Below are positions 1-7,565 of a stretch of 64,000 nucleotides of DNA, in pieces (the first letter of the stretch is position 1; every line of letters begins with the position of its first letter). The translations under genes were made by a program, and so were the position numbers. The notes under the pieces are model-generated. The model did not search any database and was not told the DNA's origin. It was given only the letters and a program-made list of their open reading frames with translations. The stretch comes from Lachnoanaerobaculum gingivalis (GTDB lineage Bacteria > Bacillota > Clostridia > Lachnospirales > Lachnospiraceae), in contig NZ_RRCO01000002.1 of the NCBI RefSeq assembly GCF_003862475.1, positions 1 to 64,000 on the forward strand, written 5' to 3'.

Positions 1-867
1 ATTATGGGGAAAGATAGAAACAGCTATTCCAAAACTGATTTGGAAGCAACCTTTATGCGAATGAAGGAAGATCATATGTTGAACGGGCAGCTAAAGCCTG
101 CATACAATGTACAGATAGCAGTAGAGAATTATTTTATTGTACATAGTTATGTAAGTAATGATCGTACAGATTATAATACATTAATTCCGGTCCTTGAAAA
201 GCATAAGGAAGCATTTGGAGAAGTACTTGAAGAAGTGACAGCAGACAGCGGTTATTGTAGTGAGAAAAATCTCTTATATCTAAAAGAAAATAAGATAGAC
301 AGTTATATAAAACTGCAGGATCATGAGAAAAGAAAAACAAGAGCATACAGTAAAGATATAGGTAAATACTACAACATGAAGACAATGGTATTTGAGGATG
401 AACAAGTCTATATCTGTCATGACGGTCGTGAACTGAGACATATCAACACTGAAAAGAAAGAACAGAATGGTTATACACAAACATATGAAGTATATGGATG
501 TTCAGACTGTAGTGGATGTGAACATAAGTCTAAATGCTTATACAAATATAATCCTGATAAAGATGTTGATAAGAACAAAGTGATGAAGATCAATGAAGTA
601 TGGGAAGAGCTTCGAGAGAAGTCACATGCTAACATACAGAGTGAAAAAGGTATTCTGAAACGACAGACACGCTCTATTCAAACAGAAGGTCATTTTGGAG
701 ATATTAAAGAAAATGAAGATTTCCGACGCTTTAACTATCGTTCTTCAGATAAGGTATATAAAGAATTTATGCTTTTTGCAATAGGAAGAAATATAAATAA
801 ATATCATCGTTTTCTCTACGCAAAACTAAAGAAATTTGAAGGGAAAGCACAGGAGAAAACAGCATAG
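1..867 (+). CDS. IS1182-family DDE transposase (5' truncated by window edge)
   Basis: The reading frame is open from the first base, so the ATG at 4 is probably internal and the true start lies upstream. The visible 288 residues contain the DDE-type core of IS1182 transposases: FMRMKEDHM and LKPAYNVQIA, then TADSGYCSEKN, whose Asp is a likely catalytic residue, a CSDCSGCEHKSKC cysteine cluster, and QTEGHFGDIKEN, which carries the late Glu. No frameshift is seen in this part, so the element could be active if its 5' part is intact. Family assignment comes from recognised motifs, not a search. Confidence 0.85.
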   Translation: MMGKDRNSYSKTDLEATFMRMKEDHMLNGQLKPAYNVQIAVENYFIVHSYVSNDRTDYNTLIPVLEKHKEAFGEVLEEVTADSGYCSEKNLLYLKENKIDSYIKLQDHEKRKTRAYSKDIGKYYNMKTMVFEDEQVYICHDGRELRHINTEKKEQNGYTQTYEVYGCSDCSGCEHKSKCLYKYNPDKDVDKNKVMKINEVWEELREKSHANIQSEKGILKRQTRSIQTEGHFGDIKENEDFRRFNYRSSDKVYKEFMLFAIGRNINKYHRFLYAKLKKFEGKAQEKTA

Positions 868-939
868 TAAAAAATGCAAAAGTAAAATTTCAGCCAAGGG
901 GTTTTTATGCCCAAAAATAGACAGTATAATAGAAAAACA

Positions 940-993
940 AAATATCCTGACAAAGTCACAAAGCCAAAATGCCTTGTATTTGTCAGGATATTT
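940..993. terminator. Strong hairpin at the IS 3' end
   Basis: A perfect 15-bp inverted repeat (AAATATCCTGACAAA at 940-954 and its complement at 979-993) encloses a 24-nt loop. It lies between the transposase stop and the element's presumed end. AT-rich arm ends make it plausible as a bidirectional terminator insulating the transposase from the convergent restriction gene at 1052. Confidence 0.65.
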
Positions 994-1051
994 CTATTTA
1001 GTTCTGTAGGGATTAAAATTCAGTATTTCCCGACAGCCCCATAGGAAAAAA

Positions 1052-2677
1052 TTATATAAATTCAGACACTTCTTTTATAAAAGATTCTATTCTACTAATA
1101 ATATTTTTTTCTCTTAGCTTTACTTCATCATAGTCCCATTTATCAAGTTTTAGTAAATCTTGGATATCTGCAAATTTTGATTCTTCGTAGGCTTTCTTTT
1201 TCTTTTTGAAAAATTCATTACTTGCACTTATATTTAGTTTTTTTTCAAATGGTGCAAGGTTACCTAAAGTTTCCATCACTTCGTTTGCTTTCTGTTCATC
1301 CCAGTCATTATTATCAGACCACTTTCTTGGTAATATATGTTCAATCTCTATATTATAGTTTAAAATCAAGTCGTAAAAATCCTCAATACTTTGTGATTTA
1401 TTCAAAAACCCACTTAGTAAGATAATTCCTCTTTTACATCTACCCAAATCTGCACTTTTAAGCTTATTATAGAATATTTTTAAATCATTACGCATATTTT
1501 CTATATATTCAGATAGGTAATTATCATTATTTTCTATTTTTGCACATACCTTGAATGTTGTATCTTTTACAGTATTAACAGAATTATACACAACACCTTT
1601 TACAAAATAATATGCGGTAGTCAACATTACCAACTTCTTATATTCTTCATAATATTCTTCAGGTAAGTATAACTCACCGTCTTCTTTCCATACAAGATAT
1701 TTATGCAAGAATACATATAATGGATATCTCCAATATTGATTGGGGTAACTTTCCAAAATATTCCATAATGAATCATTGTAGATACCTACTTTGGTAAATA
1801 GTATTGCATTTATCTTTTTTAGAGAATCCATTACCTTTGCTGTATCCTGTAGTCTACCTGTTTTAGACGAAAAATAAGACCTTAATCCCTTTTCCTTAGA
1901 AATATCATTTTCCTGAGCTCTACAGATGTACATTAAAATACGAAATAGGTCTTCCTGATCATATAAGTCATTCCATTCATCTATAAACTCAGTTCGTTTT
2001 GAACTTTCAATTCCGGCATAAAGTTTTGACTTGAATATATCCGCATCGCTTAATGAAAGACCTCTGTTATTTATGGTCTCAAAAATGTTCAAAGCATCAT
2101 CTTCTGTTTCACACAATATCGGTAATAATACTACATTATCTAGGAATGTCAAAATAAGTTTATTTAATTCATCAGAAGTTTTCCCTTGTTTCCAATCTGA
2201 AATTTTCTTCTTGAACATATCATAATTTCTATAAAGTCTGGAATTTTTATCATCACAATTGCCTTGTAAAATAATTTGTTCAAGATTCTTCTTATCATTT
2301 TCAATAACATCTGAATTCAATCTTATATTATTTGTGAGCTCTGAACTTAGCTTGTCTTTTGTCTTTAAACATTCCTCCAATGCTTTTACTGTACCCGCAT
2401 TATCAAAAAGTGCTCTAATAAGCAAAAGAAGTGTAGTTAGTCTTTGTTGCCCATCTATAACTGAAAACTTCTCATTTTCATCAATTGGATGTACTACAAT
2501 ATTACCCAAAAAATATTTATCTTTTTTATCATTTTCATTATGAAAATCAATCAAATCATCCCAAAGAGTTTCGCATTGTTCCTGTTCCCATGAATATCCT
2601 CTTTGGAACATTGGAATCTGATATTCCCTTGAAAATATAGTTCTAATATCTTCAGGCTTTGCTGTTATAGTTTTCAT
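1052..2677 (-). CDS. GmrSD-like DUF262/DUF1524 restriction protein
   Basis: A 541-residue protein with the two-domain layout of single-chain GmrSD-type, modification-dependent (type IV) restriction enzymes. The N-terminal DUF262 (ParB/Srx-fold NTPase) domain shows IPMFQRGYSWE at residues 21-31 and DGQQRLTT at 75-82. The C-terminal DUF1524 HNH-like nuclease domain shows IEHILPRKW from residue 445, then GNL and LN...SN...F..KK...Y. Members are known or predicted to cut modified phage DNA. The start is supported by AAGGAG on the minus strand (2686-2691), 8 nt upstream. It is a lone gene with no methylase beside it, next to an IS, in line with a mobile defence gene. Substrate specificity cannot be read from the sequence. 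Confidence 0.8.
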   Translation of the reverse strand: MKTITAKPEDIRTIFSREYQIPMFQRGYSWEQEQCETLWDDLIDFHNENDKKDKYFLGNIVVHPIDENEKFSVIDGQQRLTTLLLLIRALFDNAGTVKALEECLKTKDKLSSELTNNIRLNSDVIENDKKNLEQIILQGNCDDKNSRLYRNYDMFKKKISDWKQGKTSDELNKLILTFLDNVVLLPILCETEDDALNIFETINNRGLSLSDADIFKSKLYAGIESSKRTEFIDEWNDLYDQEDLFRILMYICRAQENDISKEKGLRSYFSSKTGRLQDTAKVMDSLKKINAILFTKVGIYNDSLWNILESYPNQYWRYPLYVFLHKYLVWKEDGELYLPEEYYEEYKKLVMLTTAYYFVKGVVYNSVNTVKDTTFKVCAKIENNDNYLSEYIENMRNDLKIFYNKLKSADLGRCKRGIILLSGFLNKSQSIEDFYDLILNYNIEIEHILPRKWSDNNDWDEQKANEVMETLGNLAPFEKKLNISASNEFFKKKKKAYEESKFADIQDLLKLDKWDYDEVKLREKNIISRIESFIKEVSEFI

Positions 2678-3245
2678 TACCGTTTCTCCTTATATTTCAT
2701 AAAATAAAACACTTATTCTTTATGTTCAGATTATTAACATTAATGTTTGGAACTGTAGGTCAAAACTTTTATATTATATTATTATAATAAAAACCTCCAA
2801 ATTAAGGTTCAAATCACAAAACTATATCAGATAAAGTGTCTATATGAACTGTACAAATATGATTCTATGTATTTATGATATAAAAGTCAATGTTAAATAA
2901 CATACGACAATACTGTATATTATATACTATAATACCATTCAATTTTTCCATTGAGAAAAGGTTTAAGCCCCATTTTATATATAATAGTTTTGGATGACCG
3001 GTGTTTTTCTTGGAAAAATGAAATCATGCAGCAACCGGAATATTCATTGTAAACAATTGTGAATCAGGTAAAGCCGGAAATATTGTGAACATACTATGTA
3101 AAAAGCTAATTGATTCTTATAGAGTGGAAAATCTTGACATAGTAGAATTAAACTTGTAGGCTATGAATAGCAATTAATACATATCATTCAGATTTAGATA
3201 TTGGGCACACAAAATAATATGAATAGAGGAGTTTGAATCAAATAT
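2678..3245. other. 568-bp intergenic stretch, AT-rich, with possible gene remnant
   Basis: This gap separates the divergent restriction gene and the S66 peptidase gene. Its first part is almost pure AT with a symmetrical run around 2772-2790. The second part (3022-3159) contains a short frame resembling the start of a flavodoxin-like FMN reductase (listed separately). No convincing small gene or RNA was seen. Confidence 0.5.
3022..3159 (+). pseudogene. Possible flavodoxin-like/FMN-reductase remnant
   Basis: An open frame without a usable start reads ...GIFIVNNCESGKAGNIVN..., then LCKKLIDSYRVENLDIVELNL and a stop. The arrangement of a beta strand, a Gly-rich phosphate loop, a helix and a second strand ending in a hydrophobic -ELNL resembles the N-terminus of NADPH-dependent FMN reductases or iron-sulfur flavoproteins (typically IVNGSPR.GGNT..L). 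Only about 45 codons survive, with stops on both sides. It could equally be chance similarity. Confidence 0.25.
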
Positions 3246-4277
3246 ATGAAAGTTAAAAAAATAGGAATTGTCAGCTTATCAAGTGGTGTTTTGGGTGAGG
3301 ATTTTGTTAAGCATGAGGTTAAGATAGGTGTAGAAAGACTAAAGCAATATGGTATAGAGGTTGACTTTTTGCCACATGCACTTAAGGGAATGGACTTTAT
3401 AAAAGAGCATCCCGAGTGCAGAGCAATGGATTTATTATCTGCATTTAAGGATGATTCTATTGATATGATATTATGTGCGATAGGTGGGGATGATACTTAT
3501 AGATTATTGCCATATCTGTTTGAAAATAATGAACTTGCAAATGTGGTTAAGCAGAAAATATTTTTAGGTTTTTCCGATACCACCTTCAATCACTTTATGC
3601 TGAATAAGGTCGGTATAAAAACTTTCTACGGGCAGTCATTTTTATCTGATATTTGTGAACTTGCAAATGAGATGCTTCCATATACAAGAAAATATTTTGA
3701 AGAGCTGATTTTTACAGGTAGAATAAAAGAGATAAGACCAAGTGATATACATTATAAGGAAAGAGAAGACTTCAGTGAAAATGGTATAGGCGTAGATATG
3801 GAAAGTTATCCAAACAAAGGCTTCGAACTGTTAAAGGGAGAAGCTGTATTTGGAGGTAAGATTTTGGGTGGTTGTATTGATTCTATCTATGATATTTTTG
3901 ATAATACCAGATATGAAGATACGGTTTCATTATGCAAGAAATATGACATCTTTCCAAAACTTGAAGAATGGAAGGGCAAAATTCTTCTTCTTGAAACAAG
4001 TGAGGAAAAACCGGAACCTGAATTATTTAGAAAAATGATAGGGCATTTAAAGCAATATGGTATTTTTGATGTAGTAACAGGTGTACTGGTGGGAAAACCG
4101 CAAAATGAAATATACTATGATGAGTATAAAGATATTTTATTGGGAGAGCTTTCAGATAAGGATTTGTCATTGGTATATAATATCAATATAGGTCATGCTA
4201 CACCAAGATGTATTATGCCGTTTGGAGTGGATGCAGAGGTGGATGTTAAAAATCAGGTGATTAGATTTATAGAATAG
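3246..4277 (+). CDS. S66-family peptidase (MccF/LD-carboxypeptidase-like)
   Basis: A 343-residue serine peptidase of family S66, which includes LD-carboxypeptidases that trim murein tetrapeptides and MccF enzymes that inactivate microcin C-type aminoacyl-nucleotides. The expected Ser-Glu-His triad is visible: nucleophile Ser110 in GFSDTT, Glu250 in ILLLETSE and His317 in IGHATPR. The length and the long insertion between Ser and Glu are more like MccF than like short cytosolic LD-carboxypeptidases. There is no signal peptide, so it is cytoplasmic. A GAGGAG sequence lies 14 nt before the ATG, a rather long spacing. It stands alone, without antibiotic-biosynthesis genes, so a resistance or peptide-recycling role is inference. 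Confidence 0.85.
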   Translation: MKVKKIGIVSLSSGVLGEDFVKHEVKIGVERLKQYGIEVDFLPHALKGMDFIKEHPECRAMDLLSAFKDDSIDMILCAIGGDDTYRLLPYLFENNELANVVKQKIFLGFSDTTFNHFMLNKVGIKTFYGQSFLSDICELANEMLPYTRKYFEELIFTGRIKEIRPSDIHYKEREDFSENGIGVDMESYPNKGFELLKGEAVFGGKILGGCIDSIYDIFDNTRYEDTVSLCKKYDIFPKLEEWKGKILLLETSEEKPEPELFRKMIGHLKQYGIFDVVTGVLVGKPQNEIYYDEYKDILLGELSDKDLSLVYNINIGHATPRCIMPFGVDAEVDVKNQVIRFIE

Positions 4278-4305
4278 TTGTAATGTATTAATGAAATTTA
4301 TAAAG

Positions 4306-4333
4306 GCATAATATAAAAAGTACTATATTATGC
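4306..4333. repeat. Inverted repeat after the S66 gene
   Basis: A perfect 10-bp inverted repeat (GCATAATATA / TATATTATGC) with an 8-nt loop lies 29 nt after the S66 stop. It is followed by six A rather than T on the plus strand, so as a terminator it would fit minus-strand transcription better. Its role is unclear. Confidence 0.4.
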
Positions 4334-4366
4334 AAAAAAGGAATATATTTATGTGAAATACATCAT

Positions 4367-4416
4367 TATCCAATGAATACTTTTTGTTGATACCTGAAAA
4401 GAGTATTCATTGGATA
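4367..4416 (+). promoter_or_regulatory. Conserved hairpin upstream of cell-wall-repeat protein (copy 1)
   Basis: A perfect 15-bp inverted repeat (TATCCAATGAATACT, 4367-4381, and its complement, 4402-4416) has a 20-nt loop and ends 89 nt before the ATG at 4506. The same structure, with the same stem and loop lengths, lies 80 nt before the paralogue at 8666. The right arm runs into GGATAATAT, which could be a -10 element, so this may be an operator over a promoter or an RNA hairpin in the 5' leader. Confidence 0.6.
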
Positions 4417-4505
4417 ATATATTTTTTATGTACCGAATGTTAAAATCAAACCATATAAACAGGAACAGTTTGTCCGGACATTTGATTTTATTTAATGAGG
4501 TTTAC

Positions 4506-5177
4506 ATGAAAAAATTATTGTTTGCTATGTCATTTGCATTTGCAGTATCTGCCATGAGTATAATTGTATCTGCACAGGGAACCGGCGGTAGCTGGAGAAA
4601 AAACGATATAGGGTGGTGGCATGAAACTTATGATGGAAGTTATTACAGAAATGCATGGTTTCAAGACAGTGATTCAAAATGGTATTATTTTAACAGGGAC
4701 GGATATATGGTTGCCGATCAATGGGTTGGAGATTATTATCTGAGTTATAGGGGTTCAATGCTTACAAATACTATTACACCTGACGGATATGCGGTTGATT
4801 ATAATGGTAAGTGGATACATGCCGGATCGAATGGAAGAGTAGGAGATACAGATCTGGATAACGGAACTTATACATTTGATTTGACTGTAGACGGTAAAGA
4901 GATGGGTGTAGATTATTGCGGTATTTACGGAAATCAGTATTTAATAGCCGGACATATATACAGAGATTCTGATAACCTGCATGTCGAATATAGATCATTA
5001 AGCTATAAACTTACAGGTAATACAAGATACAGAACGAAGTACGGTATGAGCGGTTCTGTAGATGTATCACAGGAACAATTTGTAGAGTTCGCTAATGACT
5101 ATAGTGCTCAATGTTTATTAACGATTACGGTAGTAAATGGAGATGTCGCCGATATAATGCTATATAAATTAAGATAA
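4506..5177 (+). CDS. Secreted cell-wall-repeat protein with unknown C-terminal domain (paralogue 1)
   Basis: A 223-residue exported protein. The start at 4506 was chosen because it follows GAGG by 5 nt and opens a classical signal peptide (KK, hydrophobic core, VSAQ); an upstream in-frame ATG at 4410 falls inside the hairpin and lacks a ribosome site. The mature protein begins with aromatic/glycine repeats of the choline-binding or cell-wall-binding type (WRKNDIGWW, WFQDSDSKWYYFNRDGYM, GSMLTNTITPDGYAVDYNGKW), expected to anchor it to the wall. A C-terminal domain of about 105 residues (from DLDNGTYTF) matches no family I recognise but is shared along its length with the protein at 8666-9334. 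Function unknown. Confidence 0.8.
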   Translation: MKKLLFAMSFAFAVSAMSIIVSAQGTGGSWRKNDIGWWHETYDGSYYRNAWFQDSDSKWYYFNRDGYMVADQWVGDYYLSYRGSMLTNTITPDGYAVDYNGKWIHAGSNGRVGDTDLDNGTYTFDLTVDGKEMGVDYCGIYGNQYLIAGHIYRDSDNLHVEYRSLSYKLTGNTRYRTKYGMSGSVDVSQEQFVEFANDYSAQCLLTITVVNGDVADIMLYKLR

Positions 5178-5199
5178 TAATTTTCGTTAGGCTTTTGTT

Positions 5200-5324
5200 G
5201 CAGTGGTTTACAATTTTTATGTAAGCCTACATTTGCTACTCTTGGTCACAACATTGGGGATAAAGGTCACGGCACATTTGGTATCCCTGAACTTAATGCC
5301 TTTGGCAAAGAACTTTTAAAGTGA
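5200..5324 (+). pseudogene. Short coding remnant of unknown origin
   Basis: Between the wall protein and the terminator, one frame reads TFATLGHNIGDKGHGTFGIP then ELNAFGKELLK and a stop at 5322-5324. It has no start codon or ribosome site of its own. The composition looks like the protein-coding 3' end of a deleted gene, but I cannot name the family. Confidence 0.25.
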
Positions 5325-5378
5325 AAAGGACTTTTACATATTTATAAAGTTAAGCTTGCATATGTTAAAAGTCCTTTA
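5324..5378. terminator. Bidirectional terminator
   Basis: AAAGGACTTTTACATAT (5325-5341) pairs with ATATGTTAAAAGTCCTTT (5360-5377) with one bulged base. The stem lies between a plus-strand gene and the 3' end of the minus-strand activator gene. A- and T-runs inside the stem give a U-tract on either transcript. Confidence 0.7.
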
Positions 5379-5381
5379 TAT

Positions 5382-6164
5382 TTATCCAAAGCATATAGTG
5401 GAGTTTTTAGGTCTTAAAGAAATAGCCGCTCCTATCGCTCCGGCATATCTGCCAAGCGGATGAGTATGGATTTGTCTGCCTGTTTTTTCTGACATCAGTT
5501 CAATAAAATATGGTGTATAACTAAGTCCCCCGGTAAGCATTATTTCACCATGAAGTCCATGCTTTTTGGCAAGGTTTATGACCTTATTTGCCACAGAGTC
5601 TATAACTCCTGCGGCAATATTTTCTCTCTTTTCTCCGGAGCCGATATAGCTTATAACTTCGGATTCGGCAAATACCGTACACATGGAACTTATAGACAGG
5701 GGCTCTCCATTTGATGCAAGATAATATAATTCCTCAAAGTCTGTGCCAAGCCTGTTTGCCATGACTTCTATAAACTTGCCTGTACCGGCTGCACATTTAT
5801 CATTCATTAAAAAGTCCTTTACCATACCGGATTCCAAGCTGATAATCTTTGTATCCTGACCTCCTATATCTATGATAGTGCCGTCCTGTGAAAATAATGC
5901 ATAAGCACCCTTGGCATGGCAGGTTATTTCGGTGATTACTTTATCGGCATATTCCACACATATTCTACCATAGCCGGTGGCGGCACAGGATATATTATCT
6001 GAAAAACCTTTTTCTTTAAGTTTTTGATATATTGTATTTGCAGTTTCCTTACTGTTCCAGCCTGTGGGCAGACAAAAAGAATCTATAAGTCTTTCATCAT
6101 CCATAACAATCACTTTTGAAGCAGTAGAGCCTATATCTATGCCTATATAATATTGTTTATCCAT
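5382..6164 (-). CDS. ATP-dependent [4Fe-4S] activator of a dehydratase-like/double-cubane protein
   Basis: A 260-residue member of the BadF/BcrA/HgdC ASKHA ATPase family. These homodimers carry one bridging [4Fe-4S] cluster and use ATP to drive low-potential electrons into a partner. Visible are the phosphate motif GIDIGST (8-14), DIGGQDTK (99-106), cluster ligand Cys124 in NDKCAAGTG and Cys162 in SSMCTVFAESE, and a C-terminal LTGGL plus G-rich motif. It ends 22 bp from the preceding gene on the same strand, so the two are an operon. The partner's sequence suggests a DCCP-reductase/YjiL-type activator rather than one of a true 2-hydroxyacyl-CoA dehydratase, because only one large subunit is encoded. 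Confidence 0.88.
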   Translation of the reverse strand: MDKQYYIGIDIGSTASKVIVMDDERLIDSFCLPTGWNSKETANTIYQKLKEKGFSDNISCAATGYGRICVEYADKVITEITCHAKGAYALFSQDGTIIDIGGQDTKIISLESGMVKDFLMNDKCAAGTGKFIEVMANRLGTDFEELYYLASNGEPLSISSMCTVFAESEVISYIGSGEKRENIAAGVIDSVANKVINLAKKHGLHGEIMLTGGLSYTPYFIELMSEKTGRQIHTHPLGRYAGAIGAAISLRPKNSTICFG

Positions 6165-6186
6165 TTATTATATAAATACCTCTCAT

Positions 6187-7335
6187 TTATACGGCTATAG
6201 TTTCAAGAAAGGCTTCAAGTCTGGTATTAATCTGACCTGCATCAGCCTTTGAATAATCGGTTTCCACCTTGAGATATGGTATCCCCTTAGCAACCACGGC
6301 TTTTTTTACATTATAAGATTCGATGGAGAATGTATGGCATGCCTGAAGTATAATTTCAAGGACACCGTCCACCTCGTATTCATCAACCATATCTGTTATA
6401 AACTTAAGCCTGTTTTCATTAGGACTCATAACCGAGCAGTTGATATTAAGATATTTCTTTGCAAGTGCTTTGGCTACAGGTAAGGATGTATCGACTTTTT
6501 CGATTTTTTCCCTATTGCTGTTACAGGTATCAAAGGCAACCACATCAGCGCCGAGTTCTTCCAATATTTTGATGGTTTTATCCCTTACGCCTCCATTTGG
6601 ACAGCCTGTTATTAAGATTCTCGGTTTTCTTGATACCTTTCCTTTATAATTTTGTTCCCAGTCAGCTTTTACCTCATCTATCCTTTGTCTTATCTGTCTG
6701 CAACGTTCATCCATATCCGGGATAAAACTGAGAGCATCAAGCTTTGTACCAAGTTCATAGCCTGAGATAGGAGACGGATTGAGTTTACTAAGTTCAAGGT
6801 ATTCAAGTATTAAATCTCTTTCAGCATTTTTTTTCAAAATAGCTTTTTTAACATCTTCCTCAGTGATGGTTACACCATAGAAATCTTCAAGTTTTTTCCA
6901 AAATTTATACATTTCCTGCTCCCACATATTAAGAGCTGTTTCATCTCTTGAGGATGGAAGCTGCATAACATAGGTCTCTTTTATGTCGTTTAGAAGCTCA
7001 AACATCTTCTTTTTACCGTCACAGGTGGTTTCACCCACTATAAAGTCTGAGAAATAAAAGTAAGGACAGGTATCGGTAAGTCCGAAGCCGTAACTTGCCT
7101 TTATTAAAGGGCATAGATTGGACGGTAAATATTCTTCTGCCGCACTTATAGGTTCTTCACTGGTAGCACAAAGAGATACCGCTACAGCACCTGCCGCCAT
7201 AATAAGTTCTGTAGGAACAAATGAGCAATAAATTCCTACAATCTTGCCTCCACGGTCTTTATGTTCCTTCATCTTCATAAAACCCGCTTTTCTTGCTTCT
7301 GGGAAAGTCTCAAAATTCTCCGGAAGTCGTAACAT
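6187..7335 (-). CDS. 2-hydroxyacyl-CoA dehydratase-like protein, probable double-cubane-cluster protein (YjiM type)
   Basis: A 382-residue protein of the HgdB/FldC-like fold. True dehydratases are two-subunit enzymes; here a single large subunit is paired with an activator, as in YjiM/YjiL and in the double-cubane-cluster proteins (DCCP) reported to hold an Fe8S9 cluster and reduce small molecules. Cysteines at 37, 56, 75, 90 and 105, then further cysteines in ITGCPNGG, FDTCNSN and QACHTFS, give more potential ligands than the three of a simple dehydratase, which favours DCCP. The start is preceded on the minus strand by AAGGAGG about 8 nt away. The physiological substrate is unknown. Confidence 0.8.
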   Translation of the reverse strand: MLRLPENFETFPEARKAGFMKMKEHKDRGGKIVGIYCSFVPTELIMAAGAVAVSLCATSEEPISAAEEYLPSNLCPLIKASYGFGLTDTCPYFYFSDFIVGETTCDGKKKMFELLNDIKETYVMQLPSSRDETALNMWEQEMYKFWKKLEDFYGVTITEEDVKKAILKKNAERDLILEYLELSKLNPSPISGYELGTKLDALSFIPDMDERCRQIRQRIDEVKADWEQNYKGKVSRKPRILITGCPNGGVRDKTIKILEELGADVVAFDTCNSNREKIEKVDTSLPVAKALAKKYLNINCSVMSPNENRLKFITDMVDEYEVDGVLEIILQACHTFSIESYNVKKAVVAKGIPYLKVETDYSKADAGQINTRLEAFLETIAV

Positions 7336-7565
7336 AATGAAATCCTCCTTATTATATAAAATATATTGATTTAAATATTAGAATAAGAAAAATTGACATT
7401 CTTTTTTTAAATATCACTATATCAATAAAAATACATAGATAAATTATATAAAAAAACCTGTAAATTCTCAATGAGTATAGTGATTTAATTTTTCAATATT
7501 TAAATGACATTGTTCGATATAATAAATAAATGAGAAAACTTTAATATATTTTATAAATCCATGTA

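Larger units (their letters stand above)
1..1040 (+). mobile_element. IS1182-type insertion sequence, 3' part
   Basis: The window opens inside an insertion sequence. It carries the transposase C-terminal part, a short 3' non-coding stretch with a strong hairpin, and a probable right end. Read on the minus strand that end begins GGGGCTGTCGGGAAATAC, which resembles the GGGGCTGTC-type ends I associate with IS1182-group elements. The left end lies outside the window, so the inverted repeat and target duplication cannot be checked; the boundary at 1040 is an estimate. Confidence 0.6.

Noticed and set aside
4306-4333. Rho-independent terminator for the S66 peptidase gene
   Set aside because: The inverted repeat is followed by A residues, not T, on the coding strand, so it was listed only as an inverted repeat.
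4410-4505. N-terminal extension of the first wall protein from an ATG at 4410
   Set aside because: The ATG lies inside the conserved hairpin and has no ribosome site; the ATG at 4506 has both a site and a signal peptide, as in the paralogue.
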